Shown in pieces: positions 50,664-59,125 of a stretch of DNA of 64,000 nt (the first letter of the stretch is position 1; each line of letters starts with the position of its first letter). Where the stretch lies: NCBI GenBank assembly GCA_910584795.1, contig CAJUBZ010000003.1, positions 189,837 to 253,836 of the forward strand. Direction: 5' to 3'. This DNA comes from an uncultured Eubacterium sp. (GTDB taxonomy: Bacteria; Bacillota; Clostridia; Lachnospirales; Lachnospiraceae). Made by a program: the position numbers and the translations under genes. The notes under the pieces are model-generated. The model did no database searches. It was not told the DNA's origin and saw only the letters and a list, made by a program, of their open reading frames with translations.

Positions 50664-50690
50664 GTTACCAATTTTGAAGAAATTGATAAC
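50664..50690 (+). other. Intercistronic hairpin after ntpK
   Basis: GTTACCAATTT pairs with AAATTGATAAC with one mismatch around TGAAG. No T-run follows, so it is not a classical terminator. It could protect the 3' end of an ntpK message, since the ring subunit is needed in about ten copies per complex. Confidence 0.5.
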
Positions 50691-50759
50691 CTGCTTGATG
50701 CTGTTTATTGAGGGGAATTGTAATCAGTATCAATACAATAATAGTAAAGGAAATAGAAT

Positions 50760-51353
50760 ATGAGTGGATTAGATAATATTATTAAAGAAATCCAGGCAAG
50801 TGCAAAGGCGGAAGCAGATGCAGTGTTACAGGAAGCAGATAAGTACTGTGAAGAATATATGGCAGATGTGAAAGTGAAAGTTCAAAAAGAAGTAGAGCAA
50901 TTTGAAAAAAAGGCTCAGGCAGAAAGAAATCTCTATGAAGAGAAAACAAAATCCGGAGCCCAGTTTCGTGAACGAAATGCGGTGTTAAAAATAAGACAGC
51001 AGAGTATTGACGAAGTGATAATAAAGGCACAGGAAAAGTTAGAGAATCTACCGGATGCAGAATATTTTGCTTTTTTAATAAAACTTTTTGAAAAGAACGT
51101 ACAATCCCAGAAGGGAATCATGTATATGAGTGAAAGAGACATCAATCGAATGCCGGCGGATTTTAAAGAAAAAATTAAAAAAATTGCGGAACAGATGGGT
51201 GGTCAGATGACAATTTTATCAGACAGAGAGAGCGTAAATAATGGGTTTATATTAGCCTATGGAGACATTGAGGAGAATTGTCAGATAAAGGCACTGTTTG
51301 ATGCAGACATAGACAGATTAAAAGATATTGCAAACCAGCAGTTATTTGGATAG
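50760..51353 (+). CDS. ntpE: V-type ATP synthase subunit E (peripheral stalk)
   Basis: The 197-residue protein has a long N-terminal coiled coil (residues 1-100, KEIQASAKAEADAVLQEADKY and on) and a globular C-terminal part with MTILSDRESVNNGFILAYGDIEENC, as in subunit E. It pairs with the G/H subunit to form the outer stalk. AAAGGAAA precedes the ATG. It is separated from ntpK by 99 bases, the widest gap in the operon. Confidence 0.9.
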   Translation: MSGLDNIIKEIQASAKAEADAVLQEADKYCEEYMADVKVKVQKEVEQFEKKAQAERNLYEEKTKSGAQFRERNAVLKIRQQSIDEVIIKAQEKLENLPDAEYFAFLIKLFEKNVQSQKGIMYMSERDINRMPADFKEKIKKIAEQMGGQMTILSDRESVNNGFILAYGDIEENCQIKALFDADIDRLKDIANQQLFG

Positions 51354-51364
51354 GAGGTAATGCC

Positions 51365-52333
51365 ATGGAATTAGAATATACTTATGGTGTTGCCAGAATC
51401 AGAGCTTTAGAGAGCAGTCTTTTTACAGATGATACAATTACAGCATTATTACAGTGTAAAACATATGATGATTGTATTAATTTCCTACGGGATAAAGGCT
51501 GGGGAAATGGAAGTCCGGAACAGACGCTTCCGGAAATGTTAAGTGAAGAAAAGGCAAAAGCACAAAAAATATTAAATGATTTAGTAGAAGACAGCGATGC
51601 CATTAATATCTTGACAATCAAGGATGAGTTTCATAATTTAAAGGCAGCAATCAAACAGGTCTGTACAGCAGATGAAACAAAGGATATTTATTTCTCTCAT
51701 TGTAAGTTAGAGCCAGAGTATCTTCAAAACTGTATCAAGCAGGGTGAATTCAGCAGCCTTCCAGATAACATGGCATCTGCAGCAAAGGAAGCTACAGAGG
51801 TTTTATTAAAAACAGGAAGCGGTCAGCTTTGTGATGCGATTATTGACAGGGCAGCACTTGAGGCAATCAGAGAAGGCGGAAATAATTCTGAAAATAGTCT
51901 GATTAAAAAATATGCAGATTTGCAGGTAATGATAGCTGATATTAAAATCGCTGTAAGATGTGCTACAACAGGAAAGGACAGTCAGTTTACAAAGAAATGT
52001 CTTGTCCCGTGTAATGGAATTAGTGTAACAGATCTGACAGTAGCAGTGGAGAATGGTATTACAGGTGTCTGTGATTATCTGGAGAGTGCAGGATTGTCAG
52101 ATGCAGTACAGGCTTTGAGAAAGTCAAAATCTGTATTTGAATGTTGGTGTGACAATAAAATTATTGAGGATATCAAACCGGAAAAATATAATGCATTTTC
52201 AATTGGTCCGATTGTAGCATACATGATTGCCAGAGAAAATGAGATAAAAACGGTTAAGATTATATTGTCAGGGAAATTAAACGGATTTGATAATGGGTTT
52301 ATCAAGGAAAGGGTAAGGGTGATGTATGCTTAA
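51365..52333 (+). CDS. ntpC: V-type ATP synthase subunit C (central stalk to ring adapter)
   Basis: The 322-residue protein is all-helical, with the N-terminal YTYGVARIRALESSLF, the middle LTIKDEFHNLKAAIKQV and the C-terminal SIGPIVAYMIARENEIKTVKIILSGKLNG, which is the family signature. Subunit C joins the rotor shaft to the proteolipid ring. AGGAGG precedes the ATG. Its end overlaps the subunit F start by eight bases, indicating coupled translation. Confidence 0.95.
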   Translation: MELEYTYGVARIRALESSLFTDDTITALLQCKTYDDCINFLRDKGWGNGSPEQTLPEMLSEEKAKAQKILNDLVEDSDAINILTIKDEFHNLKAAIKQVCTADETKDIYFSHCKLEPEYLQNCIKQGEFSSLPDNMASAAKEATEVLLKTGSGQLCDAIIDRAALEAIREGGNNSENSLIKKYADLQVMIADIKIAVRCATTGKDSQFTKKCLVPCNGISVTDLTVAVENGITGVCDYLESAGLSDAVQALRKSKSVFECWCDNKIIEDIKPEKYNAFSIGPIVAYMIARENEIKTVKIILSGKLNGFDNGFIKERVRVMYA

Positions 52334-52646
52334 AGCAGCAGTAATGGGCAATTATGATAGTATATATGGCTTTGGGGCTCTTGGTCTTGATATTTATCCC
52401 GCAGATGACAGGGTGGAAGCTGCTCATCTGCTAAGAAAACTGGCAGGCGGGGAGTATCCGATTATATATATTACAGAAGCGCTGGCAGAACAGATAGAGG
52501 AAGAAATAGAAAAGTATAAAGAAATGGTTACTCCGGCAATCATTTTGATTCCCGGAGTATTAGGAAATACAGGAGCAGGTGTACAGGGAGTAAAAGATTC
52601 TGTAGAACAGGCCATTGGTTCGGATATTGTGTTCGGAAATAAGTAG
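52326..52646 (+). CDS. V-type ATP synthase subunit F (central stalk)
   Basis: The 106-residue protein has the Rossmann-like small fold of subunit F: AAVMGNYDSIYGFGALGLDIYPADD, YPIIYITEALAEQIEEEIEKY and TPAIILIPGVLGNTGAGVQGVKDSVEQAIG. It is a rotor shaft piece bound to subunit D. It overlaps subunit C by eight bases and is followed after ten bases by subunit A. In the Enterococcus naming this position is ntpG. Confidence 0.95.
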   Translation: MLKAAVMGNYDSIYGFGALGLDIYPADDRVEAAHLLRKLAGGEYPIIYITEALAEQIEEEIEKYKEMVTPAIILIPGVLGNTGAGVQGVKDSVEQAIGSDIVFGNK

Positions 52647-52656
52647 GAGGCAAAGC

Positions 52657-54429
52657 ATGGAATTGAGCAAAGGTGTAATAAAAAAAGTAGCAGGTCCATT
52701 GGTTATCGCCGATGGGATGCGTGATGCCAATATGTTTGATGTGGTTCGTGTAAGCGACAAAGAACTGATTGGCGAGATTATTGAGATGCATGGCGATCAG
52801 GCATCTATTCAGGTTTATGAAGAAACCACCGGTCTGGGACCAGGGGAGCCTGTTGTATCGACAGGAGCGCCAATGTCTGTTGAATTAGGACCGGGATTAA
52901 TTGGCAGTATTTATGATGGAATACAGAGGCCGTTAGATGACATTATGAAGGTTTCCGGCAATCTCTTAGAGCGTGGCGTTCAGGTTCCGTCTTTGAAAAG
53001 AGAATTAAAATGGGAGTTTGAGCCGACAGCAAAAAAAGGAGATATTGTTGAAGCAGGAGACATTCTTGGAACTGTAAAAGAAACTGCGGTAGTTACCCAA
53101 AAGATTATGGTACCTTATGGTATCAAAGGTCAGATTACAAGCATCAATGCAGGAACATATGATGTAACGGAAGTGATAGCGACTATTCAAACAGAAAATG
53201 GCGAAAAAGAAGTGACATTAATGCAGAAATGGCCTGTTAGAAAGGGACGTCCTTATAAGGAAAAGAAAAATCCTAATAAGCCATTGATTACAGGACAGAG
53301 AGTTGTAGATACTTTGTTCCCAATTGCCAGAGGAGGAGTGGCTTCTGTTCCAGGACCATTTGGCAGTGGAAAGACAGTGATTCAGCATCAGCTGGCAAAG
53401 TGGGCAGAGGCTGATATTGTAGTATATATCGGCTGTGGAGAGCGTGGAAATGAGATGACAGATGTTCTGAACGAATTTCCAGAGTTAAAGGACCCAAAGA
53501 CAGGTCAGTCTTTGATGGAGAGAACAGTTCTTATTGCAAACACATCGGATATGCCTGTTGCAGCCAGAGAAGCATCGATTTATACAGGTATAACGATTGC
53601 TGAATATTTTAGAGATATGGGATTTTCTGTAGCATTAATGGCAGATTCTACATCCCGTTGGGCTGAGGCGCTTCGTGAAATGTCCGGTCGTTTGGAGGAA
53701 ATGCCGGGAGAGGAAGGATATCCGGCATATCTTGGCAGCCGTTTGGCACAATTTTATGAGCGTGCAGGTGATGTGGTAACATTGGGTAAAGAAGGAAGAG
53801 ATGGAGCATTGTCTGTTATTGGTGCCGTATCTCCTCCAGGAGGAGATATTTCTGAACCGGTATCTCAGGCAACACTACGTATTGTTAAGGTGTTCTGGGG
53901 ACTTGATTCAGCACTTGCGTACAAAAGACATTTCCCGGCAATTAACTGGCTGACAAGTTATTCTCTCTATGTGGACAGTATTGGTCCTTGGTTTACAGAG
54001 AATGTAGATTCGAAGTGGTTAGAGCTGCGTCAGAAATTAATGAGTCTGCTTCAGGAGGAAGCGGAGTTAGAAGAGATTGTTAAAATGGTTGGTATGGATG
54101 CTTTATCCGCACCGGACAGATTAAAGATGGAGGCAGCACGTTCTATCAGAGAAGATTATCTGCATCAGAACTCTTTCCATGAGATAGATACGTACACATC
54201 ATTAAAGAAACAGGAAATGATGATGGAACTGGTTATCGGATTTTATGAACAGTCTGCAGAAGCGTTAAGTGAAGGAGCAGATGTAGAAGGATTGATTAAG
54301 ATGCCGGTTCGTGAAGCAATTGGCAGATTTAAATACACTCCGGAGGATAGTCTTGATACTGAGTTCGCAAGAATTAACAATCAGTTGTCCGTAGAGATTG
54401 CAAATACATTCAGCAAGGAGGAATTCTAA
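52657..54429 (+). CDS. ntpA: V-type ATP synthase catalytic subunit A
   Basis: Subunit A holds the catalytic nucleotide sites. The 590-residue protein has the N-terminal barrel (VIKKVAGPLVIADGM), the non-homologous insert typical of V/A-type A subunits (about residues 110-200), the P-loop GPFGSGKT, the catalytic-glutamate region GCGERGNEMTD and SRWAEALREMSGRLEEMPGEEGYPAYLGSRLA. ATG 52657 has AGGAGG six bases before; an upstream in-frame extension to 52615 overlaps subunit F and is ignored. The stop is one base from the subunit B start. Confidence 0.97.
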   Translation: MELSKGVIKKVAGPLVIADGMRDANMFDVVRVSDKELIGEIIEMHGDQASIQVYEETTGLGPGEPVVSTGAPMSVELGPGLIGSIYDGIQRPLDDIMKVSGNLLERGVQVPSLKRELKWEFEPTAKKGDIVEAGDILGTVKETAVVTQKIMVPYGIKGQITSINAGTYDVTEVIATIQTENGEKEVTLMQKWPVRKGRPYKEKKNPNKPLITGQRVVDTLFPIARGGVASVPGPFGSGKTVIQHQLAKWAEADIVVYIGCGERGNEMTDVLNEFPELKDPKTGQSLMERTVLIANTSDMPVAAREASIYTGITIAEYFRDMGFSVALMADSTSRWAEALREMSGRLEEMPGEEGYPAYLGSRLAQFYERAGDVVTLGKEGRDGALSVIGAVSPPGGDISEPVSQATLRIVKVFWGLDSALAYKRHFPAINWLTSYSLYVDSIGPWFTENVDSKWLELRQKLMSLLQEEAELEEIVKMVGMDALSAPDRLKMEAARSIREDYLHQNSFHEIDTYTSLKKQEMMMELVIGFYEQSAEALSEGADVEGLIKMPVREAIGRFKYTPEDSLDTEFARINNQLSVEIANTFSKEEF

Positions 54430-54430
54430 T

Positions 54431-55801
54431 ATGCCTAAAGAGTATAGAACAATACAGGAAGTCGCAGGTCCGTTGATGCTTGTACGTGATGTGGAAGGCG
54501 TGACTTATGATGAATTAGGAGAAATAGAGTTGGCAAATGGCGAGACTCGCCGTTGCAAAGTTTTAGAGGTTAATGGAAATAATGTACTGGTACAGTTGTT
54601 TGAAGATTCTACAGGTATCAATCTTTCCAATAGTAAAGTAAGATTTCTTGGACGAAGCATGGAACTTGGGGTGTCTATGGATATGCTTGGACGTGTATTT
54701 GACGGACTTGGTAATCCGATTGATAATGGACCTGAGATTCTCCCGGATGAGAGAAAGGATATTAATGGTATTGCCATGAATCCAGCAGCCAGAAACTATC
54801 CATCTGAGTTTATTCAGACAGGTATTTCAGCAATCGATGGATTAAATACATTGGTAAGAGGACAGAAACTGCCGATTTTTTCGGCATCAGGTCTGCCACA
54901 TGCCAATCTTGCGGCACAGATTGCCAGACAGGCAAAGGTTATAGGAACTGACGAACCTTTTGCTGTAGTATTTGCTGCAGTTGGTATTACATTTGAGGAA
55001 TCCAATTTCTTTGTAAACAGTTTTAAAGAGACTGGGGCGATAGACAGAACAGTTATGTTTATGAATCTGGCAAATGACCCGGCAGTAGAACGTATTGCGA
55101 CACCTCGTATGGCACTTACGGCGGCAGAGTATCTTGCTTTTGAAAAGGGAATGCATGTACTTGTTATCATAACAGATATTACAAACTATGCGGATGCCCT
55201 TCGTGAGGTATCGGCAGCCAGAAAAGAAGTACCAGGCAGACGTGGTTATCCGGGATATATGTATACGGACCTTGCTACATTATACGAGCGTGCAGGCCGT
55301 CAGCGTGGAAGAGATGGAAGTATTACTATGATTCCAATTCTGACCATGCCGGAGGATGACAAGACGCACCCAATACCTGACTTGACAGGATATATTACTG
55401 AAGGACAGATTATATTAAGCCGTGAACTTTATAGAAAGGGCGTGACTCCGCCGATTGATGTTCTGCCTTCGTTATCCCGTTTGAAAGATAAAGGTATTGG
55501 TGAAGGAAAGACAAGAGAAGACCACAGTAATGTAATGAATCAGTTATTCTCTGCTTATGCCAGAGGAAAAGATGCCAAGGAATTAATGACAATCTTAGGC
55601 GAAGCGGCATTATCTGATATCGATTTAATCTATGCAAAGTTTGCAGATGAGTTTGAGAAAGAATATGTTTCTCAGGGATATGATGCAAATCGCTCGATTA
55701 TAGAAACAATGGATATTGGATGGAAACTTCTATCCATGCTTCCTAAGTCAGAGCTAAAACGTATAGACGATAAGTATTTGGAAAAATATTACGGTAAGTA
55801 G
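54431..55801 (+). CDS. ntpB: V-type ATP synthase subunit B
   Basis: Subunit B forms the non-catalytic half of the A3B3 head. The 456-residue protein has EVAGPLMLVRDVEGV, the degenerate P-loop region IFSASGLPHANLAAQIARQA (no classical GxxxxGKT, as expected), VITDITNYADALREVSAARKEVPGRRGYPGYMYTDLA and DLTGYITEGQI. ATG 54431 is preceded by AAGGAGGAATTC within the end of ntpA; the longer frame from 54398 is not used. Subunit D follows. Confidence 0.97.
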   Translation: MPKEYRTIQEVAGPLMLVRDVEGVTYDELGEIELANGETRRCKVLEVNGNNVLVQLFEDSTGINLSNSKVRFLGRSMELGVSMDMLGRVFDGLGNPIDNGPEILPDERKDINGIAMNPAARNYPSEFIQTGISAIDGLNTLVRGQKLPIFSASGLPHANLAAQIARQAKVIGTDEPFAVVFAAVGITFEESNFFVNSFKETGAIDRTVMFMNLANDPAVERIATPRMALTAAEYLAFEKGMHVLVIITDITNYADALREVSAARKEVPGRRGYPGYMYTDLATLYERAGRQRGRDGSITMIPILTMPEDDKTHPIPDLTGYITEGQIILSRELYRKGVTPPIDVLPSLSRLKDKGIGEGKTREDHSNVMNQLFSAYARGKDAKELMTILGEAALSDIDLIYAKFADEFEKEYVSQGYDANRSIIETMDIGWKLLSMLPKSELKRIDDKYLEKYYGK

Positions 55802-55835
55802 TGGTTTGTTCGTTGAAACAAAGAAAGGATAGTTT

Positions 55836-56495
55836 ATGGCAGGTACCAGAGTAAATCCAACCAGAATGGAACTTACAAAACAAAAAAAGAAACTTACTTC
55901 AGCCACCAGAGGACACAAACTTTTAAAAGATAAACGTGATGAACTGGTTCGTCAGTTCATGGATTTAATAAAGGTGAATATGGATTTGCGTCTGAAGGTT
56001 GAGAAGGGCTTAAAAGCTGCCAACATGGAGTTTGCAGTAGCAAGAGCGGGAATGAGTGACGAAGTTTTGAATACAGCGCTGATGGCTACCAGTAAAACGC
56101 TAGAAATAAAACAGGACATCAAAAATATCATGAGTGTTGATATTCCACAGTTTTCTGCAAAAGGTGATATAAGCGGCAATGATATTTATTCTTATGGTTA
56201 TGCATTTACGGCAGGTGACTTGGATGATGCAGTGTATTCTTTGTCGACAGTTTTCTCAGATATGTTAAAACTGGCTGAGGTAGAAAAGTCCTGTCAGTTA
56301 ATGGCAGCAGAAATTGAAAAGACAAGAAGAAGAGTAAATGCTCTTGAACATGTAATAATTCCTGAAGCTTTGGACAATATAAAATATATAACGATGAAAT
56401 TAGATGAAAATGAACGAAGTACACAGATTCGTCTAATGAAAGTTAAAGATATGATGATTGAAGAAAATATTAAAGCGAAACAAAGTCAGGTGTAG
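55836..56495 (+). CDS. ntpD: V-type ATP synthase subunit D (central rotor shaft)
   Basis: The 219-residue protein begins with MAGTRVNPTRMELTKQKKKL, the family hallmark, and is made of two long helices that form the rotor axle, ending with RRVNALEHVIIPEALDNIKYI. AAAGGAT precedes the ATG. It is the last gene of the operon H-I-K-E-C-F-A-B-D. No strong terminator is seen before the dehydrogenase gene 68 bases on, so some read-through is likely. Confidence 0.96.
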   Translation: MAGTRVNPTRMELTKQKKKLTSATRGHKLLKDKRDELVRQFMDLIKVNMDLRLKVEKGLKAANMEFAVARAGMSDEVLNTALMATSKTLEIKQDIKNIMSVDIPQFSAKGDISGNDIYSYGYAFTAGDLDDAVYSLSTVFSDMLKLAEVEKSCQLMAAEIEKTRRRVNALEHVIIPEALDNIKYITMKLDENERSTQIRLMKVKDMMIEENIKAKQSQV

Positions 56496-56563
56496 TAGAA
56501 CCAGGCAGATATAAGATTGGACTGAAAAACACCAGACAGTGTGGAACTGGATAAGGGGTTATT

Positions 56564-57553
56564 ATGAAAATACTATTTTATGATACAAAGAAGTATGATA
56601 AAGAATCTTTTGATAAGATTTTGCCAAAGTACGAAGGTATAGAAATAGAGTATGTTGAGGCAGATATATCTGAACGCTCGGCAAAATATTCTAAAGGATT
56701 TGATGCAATCTGCGCATTTGTAAGTTCAGATTTAAGTAAAAAAGTTATTGAAATTCTGGCTGGAAATGGAGTAAAGCTGATACTTATGAGATGCTCCGGG
56801 TTTAATAACATTGATTTAAAAGCATGTGAAAAACATGGAATAACCATTCTCAGAGTACCAGGATATTCACCAGAGGCTGTGGCAGAGCATGCTATGGCAT
56901 TGGCATTAGCATGTAACCGTCATATTCATAAAGCTTATATTAAGGTTCGGGAAAATAACTTTAGTCTTGTAGGTCTGAAAGGGTTTAATTTTTATCAAAA
57001 GACAGCAGGGATTATAGGAACGGGAAAAATTGGAGCAGCAATGTGTCGAATTTGCCGGGGATTTGGAATGAGAGTTATTGCCTATGACATTTTTCAGAAT
57101 CCTGAACTAGATTTTGTTGAGTATGTCGAGCTGGATGAACTATTGAGGGAGAGTGACTTGATTTCGCTGCATTGTCCGTTGACAGATGACTCTTATCATA
57201 TTATTAATTCAAAAAGTATAAAAAAAATGAAAGATAATGTGGTATTAGTCAACACTTCAAGGGGAGCGCTAATAGATACTGCAGATCTAATTAAAGGTAT
57301 CAGAGACAGGAAATTTCAAAGTGTGGGATTAGATGTTTATGAGGAAGAAACAGAAAATGTTTTTGAAAACAGAGAGGATGATATTTTAGAGACTTCTGTA
57401 ACCTCCAGATTATTGTCATTTCCTAATGTGATTATCACATCTCATCAGGCATTTTTAACTGAAGAAGCAATTGATGCAATCTGTTATACAACAATGGAAA
57501 ATGCAAAGGCATATATGAATGGTGAGCTTATAGAAAATAATATTGTTAAATAA
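56564..57553 (+). CDS. D-isomer-specific 2-hydroxyacid dehydrogenase (D-lactate dehydrogenase type)
   Basis: The 329-residue enzyme interconverts a 2-oxoacid and a D-2-hydroxyacid with NAD(H), probably pyruvate and D-lactate. It shows RCSGFNNIDLKACEKHGI, the AVAEHAMALALA helix, the NAD motif TAGIIGTGKIGAAMCRIC with an acidic YDIF residue for NAD, VLVNTSRGALIDT (catalytic Arg), LDVYEEE (Glu) and ITSHQAFLTEEAID (His). AAGGGG precedes the ATG. The Tyr-rich N-terminus (FYDTKKYDKESF) is typical of D-LDH. It lies just after the V-ATPase and has its own terminator. Confidence 0.9.
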   Translation: MKILFYDTKKYDKESFDKILPKYEGIEIEYVEADISERSAKYSKGFDAICAFVSSDLSKKVIEILAGNGVKLILMRCSGFNNIDLKACEKHGITILRVPGYSPEAVAEHAMALALACNRHIHKAYIKVRENNFSLVGLKGFNFYQKTAGIIGTGKIGAAMCRICRGFGMRVIAYDIFQNPELDFVEYVELDELLRESDLISLHCPLTDDSYHIINSKSIKKMKDNVVLVNTSRGALIDTADLIKGIRDRKFQSVGLDVYEEETENVFENREDDILETSVTSRLLSFPNVIITSHQAFLTEEAIDAICYTTMENAKAYMNGELIENNIVK

Positions 57554-57559
57554 ATAAGT

Positions 57560-57613
57560 AAAAAACTGACAAATATTTTTGTGATTTATGAAAAGTATTT
57601 GTCAGTTTTTTTT
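57560..57613 (+). terminator. Strong terminator
   Basis: A 16-bp perfect stem, AAAAAACTGACAAATA with TATTTGTCAGTTTTTT, has a 20-base loop and more Ts after it. Confidence 0.9.
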
Positions 57614-57667
57614 GTTATGTTATCAGGTGCAAATTTTTTAAATAAGGGTATCGTTTTTTAGTGAATG

Positions 57668-57697
57668 TTGTTATTGAAAATGCTGTCATGTTATAAT
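57668..57697 (+). promoter_or_regulatory. Candidate promoter of the GH16 gene
   Basis: TTGTTA (57668-57673), an 18-base spacer and a perfect TATAAT (57692-57697), about 40 bases before the ATG. Confidence 0.5.
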
Positions 57698-57737
57698 TCT
57701 CATGGTTTTAAATTAAGAATATAGGAGGAAAAATAAT

Positions 57738-58919
57738 ATGAAGAAAGTAATGTTATTGGTGGCATCTTTAATTGCGACAGTTGCATTAGGAGTGACGGTT
57801 TTTGCAGCCCCGCAGAAATTTAGTTTAGACAATATGGAAATAAAGTGGTCAGATGAATTTAATGGAACAGAGCTGAATCGTTCGAATTGGACACCACAGG
57901 TAGGTGATGGCCGTGCATATGGTGGACCAAACTTGATAGGATGGGGAAATAAAGAGAAACAGAATTATAAAGCAGAAAATGTTTCTGTATCCGATGGTAC
58001 AATGAAAATTACAGCAAAATATGAGCCAACTACATATATGAATACAAAATACAGTTGGACTTCAGCTAGAATTACGAGCGATAAGTTGGTTCATGTAGGA
58101 TTGGGATATGTGGAAGCAAGAATTAAGATCCCATCATCTCAGGGAATTTGGCCGGCATTTTGGATGTTAGGAACGAATGGTAAGACATGGCCTGCATGTG
58201 GCGAAATTGATATTATGGAAGCGTTCAATACAAGACCGACACTACAGAGTACTATTCATTATCCTAATTGGTCAGGTGCAGATGTTTACACATGGGCTAA
58301 TACTGATGATTATGATAAAACACAGTGGCACACATTCGGATGTTATAGAGATGGAAAAACAATTGCGTTTTATATAGACAGAACTCTGTTGCGTGAGTAT
58401 TCTACAGAAGATTTAATGACAAGTGATAAAGCTGGTAAGCGTTCTGTATTAAATGACGATTATTATATCTTGTTTAATATTGCTTGTGGTGGAAATCTGG
58501 CAGGTGGAGTGCCTCCGTATAATCCTGAATGGAATGCAGTAATGGAAGTGGATTATGTAAGATATTATAAAGAAAAGCCAGCACAGAGTGTTCAGCCGAC
58601 AACAAAGAAAGATGTGCCGACAACAAAAGTTACAAAGCCAGCAAAAGTAAAAATCACACAGGCAAAGAATGTTAAGAAGAAAAAAATAAACTTAAAGTTT
58701 AAAAAGGTAAAAGCTGTAAAAGGATATCAGGTACGTTGGTGTAATAATAAAAAGTTTAATGGATATGAGGAAAAAAGAACATCGAAAACTAAGATGACAT
58801 TAAAAGGGTTAGAGAAGAAGGCGACATATTTTATTAAGATTAGAGCGTATAAGGTATCTAAAGGAAAGAAGATTTATGGAGTATGGTCTAAAGTAAAAAG
58901 GGTTAAGGTTAAAAAATAA
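57738..58919 (+). CDS. Secreted GH16 beta-glucanase with fibronectin-like domain
   Basis: GH16 enzymes cut beta-1,3 or mixed beta-1,3/1,4 glucans. The 393-residue protein has a signal peptide (cleavage near TVFA/AP, residue 23), the GH16 fold starting IKWSDEFNGTELNRSNW, and the catalytic motif GEIDIMEAFN with Glu156, Asp158 and Glu161. The extra Met in EIDIME marks the laminarinase-like branch rather than lichenase (EIDIEF). A short TTK linker leads to a lysine-rich fibronectin type III-like domain (residues about 300-393) like that on the GH25 lysozyme. AGGAGG precedes the ATG. It would help degrade fungal, algal or cereal glucan, or the cell's own glucan. Confidence 0.95.
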   Translation: MKKVMLLVASLIATVALGVTVFAAPQKFSLDNMEIKWSDEFNGTELNRSNWTPQVGDGRAYGGPNLIGWGNKEKQNYKAENVSVSDGTMKITAKYEPTTYMNTKYSWTSARITSDKLVHVGLGYVEARIKIPSSQGIWPAFWMLGTNGKTWPACGEIDIMEAFNTRPTLQSTIHYPNWSGADVYTWANTDDYDKTQWHTFGCYRDGKTIAFYIDRTLLREYSTEDLMTSDKAGKRSVLNDDYYILFNIACGGNLAGGVPPYNPEWNAVMEVDYVRYYKEKPAQSVQPTTKKDVPTTKVTKPAKVKITQAKNVKKKKINLKFKKVKAVKGYQVRWCNNKKFNGYEEKRTSKTKMTLKGLEKKATYFIKIRAYKVSKGKKIYGVWSKVKRVKVKK

Positions 58920-58924
58920 TTAAA

Positions 58925-58968
58925 GGAATCCTGAATATTGGAGAAATCCGATATTTGGGATTTTTTTC
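58925..58968 (+). terminator. Terminator of the GH16 gene
   Basis: GGAATCC..AATAT.GG pairs imperfectly with CC.ATATT..GGATT around AGAAAT, and a T7 run follows. Confidence 0.75.
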
Positions 58969-59125
58969 TGTATATTTTTTGAGTAAACAAGGTGTCCTTT
59001 TATAATGAAATATGTTAAAATGATAAATGCAAAATTGAAAGTTTATAAAAAAGTTAAAAATAGCATGAAAGTTGAAATTTCATAAGAAATTAAGTGGCTG
59101 TATTGGCAACAGAATGGAGATTACT

